NCBI RefSeq assembly: GCF_035668035.1 | Contig: NZ_JAYMYJ010000142.1 | Location: forward strand, 119,584-183,583 | Source of the DNA: Thiothrix phosphatis | GTDB lineage: Bacteria; Pseudomonadota; Gammaproteobacteria; Thiotrichales; Thiotrichaceae | Reading direction: 5' to 3' | Length of the DNA: 64,000 bases | In this document: piece by piece, positions 62,301 to 64,000 of the stretch | Numbering within the stretch: the first letter of the stretch is position 1 | Layout of the letters: every line of letters starts with the position of its first letter | The notes under the pieces: model-generated | Databases searched by the model: none | The model's input: only the letters and a program-made list of their open reading frames with translations | What the model was told of the DNA's origin: nothing | Translations under genes and position numbers: made by a program

Positions 62301-62865
62301 CCAGCGCCAGCTCCACCGCCGCTTGGATGTAGCTTTCCTCGCCATCGCGCCCAGTGCGTTGCAACTCAAGGTAATAGCGGTCTGGAAAAACAGCTTTCCA
62401 TTCATGCAGACGTTTTGCCGCCAGATCGGCATTGCCCGCCAGCAACGCCTGCCCCACATCGCCATCACGCCCGCCGGACAGCAGGATCACACCCTCGCTG
62501 AACTCCACAATCCAGCTACGTTGCACACGCGGCACACCCAACACCTGACCCTGTTGCCAGGCGCGGGAAATCAGCCGGGTCAGGTTGCGGTAGCCGGTAT
62601 TGTTCTGGCACAGCAGGATCAGGTGGAACAGCGCATCGCCGCCCGCCTCATCAGCCAGCAACACGTCCAGCCCAAACAACGGTTTGACGCCTGCCCCCAT
62701 CGCAACCTTGTAGAATTTCACCAAACCGAAGAAATTGTTTTGGTCGGTGATGGCGATGGCGGGCATCCCGGCCTTTTCGACCGCCTTCATCAGCGGCTTG
62801 ATGCGGACGGTGCTGTCGATCAGGGAATATTCCGTGTGCAGGCGGAGGTGGACGAATGTGGTCAT
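59341..62865 (-). CDS. dnaE: DNA polymerase III subunit alpha
   Basis: Replicative polymerase. 1174 aa. The PHP domain starts FVHLRLHTEYSLIDSTVRIKPLM. The polymerase core has GPGRGSGAGSLVAYAL, PDFDIDFCMDNRDKVIDYV with the catalytic aspartates, and GKHAGGVLI. GFNKSHSAAYALVAFQTAWLKAHHPAAFMAAVLS, the HhH and OB parts follow. Its ATG overlaps the stop of the HNH nuclease gene (ATGA), with GGGAGA seven bases upstream as ribosome site. In most relatives dnaE follows lpxB/rnhB or accA; here a defence gene precedes it. Confidence 0.98.
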   Translation of the reverse strand: MTTFVHLRLHTEYSLIDSTVRIKPLMKAVEKAGMPAIAITDQNNFFGLVKFYKVAMGAGVKPLFGLDVLLADEAGGDALFHLILLCQNNTGYRNLTRLISRAWQQGQVLGVPRVQRSWIVEFSEGVILLSGGRDGDVGQALLAGNADLAAKRLHEWKAVFPDRYYLELQRTGRDGEESYIQAAVELALAHDLPVVATNDVRFIAASDFGSHEARVCINSGHVLADPKRPKSYSPQQYLRSPEEMAELFADIPSAIENTVEIAKRCNVALTLGKNYLPLFPIPEGMTEAEYFCKVSEAGLEQRLDFLFGHEFPRGTPAFAEKRKPYDERLRVELDVINKMGFPGYFLIVADFIQWAKDNGIPVGPGRGSGAGSLVAYALKITDLDPLAYDLLFERFLNPERVSMPDFDIDFCMDNRDKVIDYVARTYGRNQVSQIVTFGSMAAKAVVRDVGRVLGHPYGFVDRVAKLIPFVLGISLEDALGRTEKAKKDPERVSPDLIELYDKDEEVKALLDMAISLEGLTRNTGKHAGGVLISPSDLTDFTPIACDEDGGGVVSQFDKDDVEGVGLVKFDFLGLRNLTIIDWALQTINRKQEAKGLPPVDINRIPLDDKASFDLLKAQKTTAVFQLESRGMKDLIRRLQPDVFEDVIALVALFRPGPLQSGMVDDFINRKKGIAKVEYPHPSLEQALKPTYGVIVYQEQVMQIAQILANYTLGGADMLRRAMGKKKPEEMAKQRGIFMEGARANSIDENQAGFIFDLMEKFAEYGFNKSHSAAYALVAFQTAWLKAHHPAAFMAAVLSADMDNTDKVVTLLDDCRQFKLVVLPPDINRSDFMFTVDDQDRIVYGLGAVKGAGEAALSVMVEERNQHGPFKSLADLCKRCSSQKVNRRVLETLVKSGVFDSLGGTRRAMLEFLPEALRMAEQHHRDQGAGQTDLFGGMFGGVKEGAAESIMPALPEFAEKERLKLEKEALGLFLTGHPLDEYTEEIAGLGNRKKLADIAEDGGTQYRREPVMLAGLVSSVRTQHTDNGKRAFVQLDDNTAYYEVLVFTDVFGQYGHLLEKDACIVLEGMLDTDQRTGKTRLRVEKIHGMQAVRENFLRKLVLKVDAAQAQDNMLGKLRKVLRPASAATFPIAIEFRNQKAQAEVRLPGSWSLSLDDAGLRQLRQMLGKENVALLF

Positions 62866-63515
62866 GCAACATCTCCCAGGAAAGGAGCAAAGTAGTGACG
62901 TAGAAAAGAAATGAACTCACGCTCAGCCGATAGCTCTTGACGCAAGATTGTCTCAGCTTGATCAATAGGGAGGTTGCTTAATCCTTCGAGCAGAACATCT
63001 CTAGCATTCATGCGTGCATCCCGCACATACGGAGCATTCAAGTTCAAAATGCGGATGGTGTAATTAGCAGCTTCATCACTTGCCTGACTTGCCGCAATGA
63101 TTGCACCTGTTTCATTATCAAAGTGGAAACAAGTGCTTATATCAGGGAGTTGGACAGGATTTAAAAATAGCTGCTCATCGTATTCATTATCTTTACGATG
63201 ACCACAGGATTCTTTATTGAGCATTTTCCCTTGACAAAGAAATCCACCATCACAAGAAACGATTAGGTTTTCATACACAAACTTCAAATGTTTGTACCGT
63301 TCACGTGGTGCGATATGTTCCAGGTGAGAACTGGTTGAAGATAAATCACGCTCACAATACCCACATAGCCCATGTTGTTCTTGCGCCAAGAAATCTTTAA
63401 ACATTTTTTTACAAGGATTTTTAAAATCACCCCACGGAGAATCTTCTGTTAAGGGAAAACCGCACTTCTCCTGTTCAAAAAAATCAGGTGATTGTGTTTT
63501 TTGGATAAAACGCAC
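62862..63515 (-). CDS. ptuB: HNH endonuclease of the TIGR02646/PtuB type (Septu- or retron-associated)
   Basis: 217 aa from GTG (MRFIQKTQSPDFF). Cys51 and Cys54 in HGLCGYCERDL, then the HNH core SSHLEHIAPRERY (His64, Glu66, His67) and YENLIVSCDG (Asn83), followed by GFLCQGKMLNKESCGHRKDN with two more cysteines. This is the zinc-finger HNH arrangement of the family called 'retron system putative HNH endonuclease', and of PtuB in Septu systems. DNA is AT-richer than dnaE. It follows the ATPase by 1 bp and overlaps the dnaE start by 4 bp. Gene symbol by family resemblance. Confidence 0.8.
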   Translation of the reverse strand: MRFIQKTQSPDFFEQEKCGFPLTEDSPWGDFKNPCKKMFKDFLAQEQHGLCGYCERDLSSTSSHLEHIAPRERYKHLKFVYENLIVSCDGGFLCQGKMLNKESCGHRKDNEYDEQLFLNPVQLPDISTCFHFDNETGAIIAASQASDEAANYTIRILNLNAPYVRDARMNARDVLLEGLSNLPIDQAETILRQELSAEREFISFLRHYFAPFLGDVA

Positions 63516-63516
63516 C

Positions 63517-64000
63517 TTACTTATTCCCCCGCAAACGCATTAAAAAGCGCATTTCTTGCATGAACTTTGAGTCATTGCTCTCACGTTGAAGTAGCTTTTG
63601 TTTCACTTCATCTGCTTCTGGAGAATTTTCCTGCTTATTCTCAACCAACTTACGATACTGGCGGTGGAGCTCTTCGACATCTTGAGGCAATACCTGCTCA
63701 ACCCCCATAACTTCAGCAAGAATAGAGTTTGCATCAACACCCGCAGGTGGATGGTTTGGGTAAAGCGCTACGATTTTATTGTCTTGTTTATGCAAAATAA
63801 TCAGATTTTTATAAGGGGTATTAGCAATAATCTGTGGTGAATGTGTTGCCACAATAAACTGGTTATTTTTCCCAATCCGGCTATAAATTTGCATAATTTT
63901 CTGTTGCCAAGCAGGGTGTAAACCCACTTCTGGTTCATCGATTAGTAGACATTATTCCAAAATCTCGCCCTTGTCCCTAGTCAACAAATCATGTAAAAAA
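63517..64000 (-). pseudogene. ptuA: SMC-like AAA ATPase (PtuA-type), C-terminal part, with an in-frame stop; cut by window edge
   Basis: Reading in from the right edge, the frame gives FLHDLLTRDKGEILE, then TAA at 63954-63952, then CLLIDEPEVGLHPAWQQK (Walker B), FIVATHSPQII (H-loop) and AGVDANSILAEVMGVEQ, the usual end of Septu/retron ATPases. The same frame is protein-like on both sides of the stop, so this looks like a nonsense change, not a frameshift. A restart at GTG 63927 would lack Walker A, the signature motif and the start of Walker B. Upstream part unseen. A sequencing error cannot be excluded. Confidence 0.7.

Noticed and set aside
63517..63927. Complete small protein starting at GTG 63927
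   Set aside because: The sequence before the GTG, back through IDEPE to the TAA, is conserved Walker B, so this is the tail of a larger ATPase rather than an independent gene.

Overview
The window is a gene-dense chromosomal segment of a gammaproteobacterium. The main evidence is the order rpoE-rseA-rseB-rseC-mucD-lepA-lepB-rnc-era-recO-pdxJ-acpS with nadB divergent from rpoE, which is a classic gammaproteobacterial arrangement with a Pseudomonas-like mucD. Supporting evidence is tRNA-Ala(GGC) near gltX, and RoxA, CarAB and BioA of proteobacterial type. A Thiotrichales (Thiothrix-like) source is a guess from protein flavour only; no 16S gene is present. No prophage, insertion sequence or CRISPR array was seen.

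Layout. 1-5.7 kb: end of a GNAT acetyltransferase, a GAMT/RMT2-like methyltransferase and bioA (plus strand), meeting an antiporter-aminotransferase-Asp/Glu racemase operon (minus). 5.7-10 kb: small membrane-anchored protein, hrcA, then nadK-recN. 10-15 kb: tRNA-Gly/Gly/Cys operon and a PolB-type exonuclease-rlmD-ligA operon; beside it lie a structured 260-bp gap and a 75-aa orphan gene. 15-18 kb: cysM and a hybrid sensor kinase. 18-29.3 kb: fifteen co-directional minus-strand genes from rpoE to acpS, covering envelope stress, protein export, RNase III/Era, recombination, PLP synthesis and ACP activation. 29.4-36.5 kb: nadB, purB, roxA, a secreted PepSY-like protein and a PhoPQ-like two-component system. 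36.5-43.8 kb: pbpC and an alpha-2-macroglobulin, the known bacterial envelope-defence pair. 43.9-47.8 kb: tRNA-Glu x2, tRNA-Ala, CBS protein, gltX, pgpA and ybaK. 47.9-50.9 kb: thioredoxin, FIST sensor, EF-hand protein, grxD and a GlcG/HbpS-like heme protein. 50.9-58.1 kb: a MbcA/ParS/Xre-like orphan antitoxin with a 93-aa partner, cobS, a CobC-like phosphatase, greA, carB and carA. 58.3-62.9 kb: a lone BY-kinase and dnaE. 62.9-64.0 kb: an AT-richer Septu/retron-type cassette, i.e. an HNH nuclease fused by start/stop overlap to dnaE and an SMC-like ATPase cut by the window edge.

Genes are packed tightly: many start/stop overlaps of 1-14 nt, two palindromic stop-stop overlaps (CTAG, TTAA) and one 78-bp antisense overlap. 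The most unusual item is the defence cassette at the right edge. Its ATPase has an in-frame TAA immediately before the Walker B strand, while the downstream HNH nuclease is intact and translationally overlaps the replicative polymerase gene. Other items worth checking are mutually exclusive hairpins beside an orphan small gene, a CobC-like phosphatase whose RHG motif reads QHG, and a carAB leader with a promoter and a perfect 10-bp hairpin.
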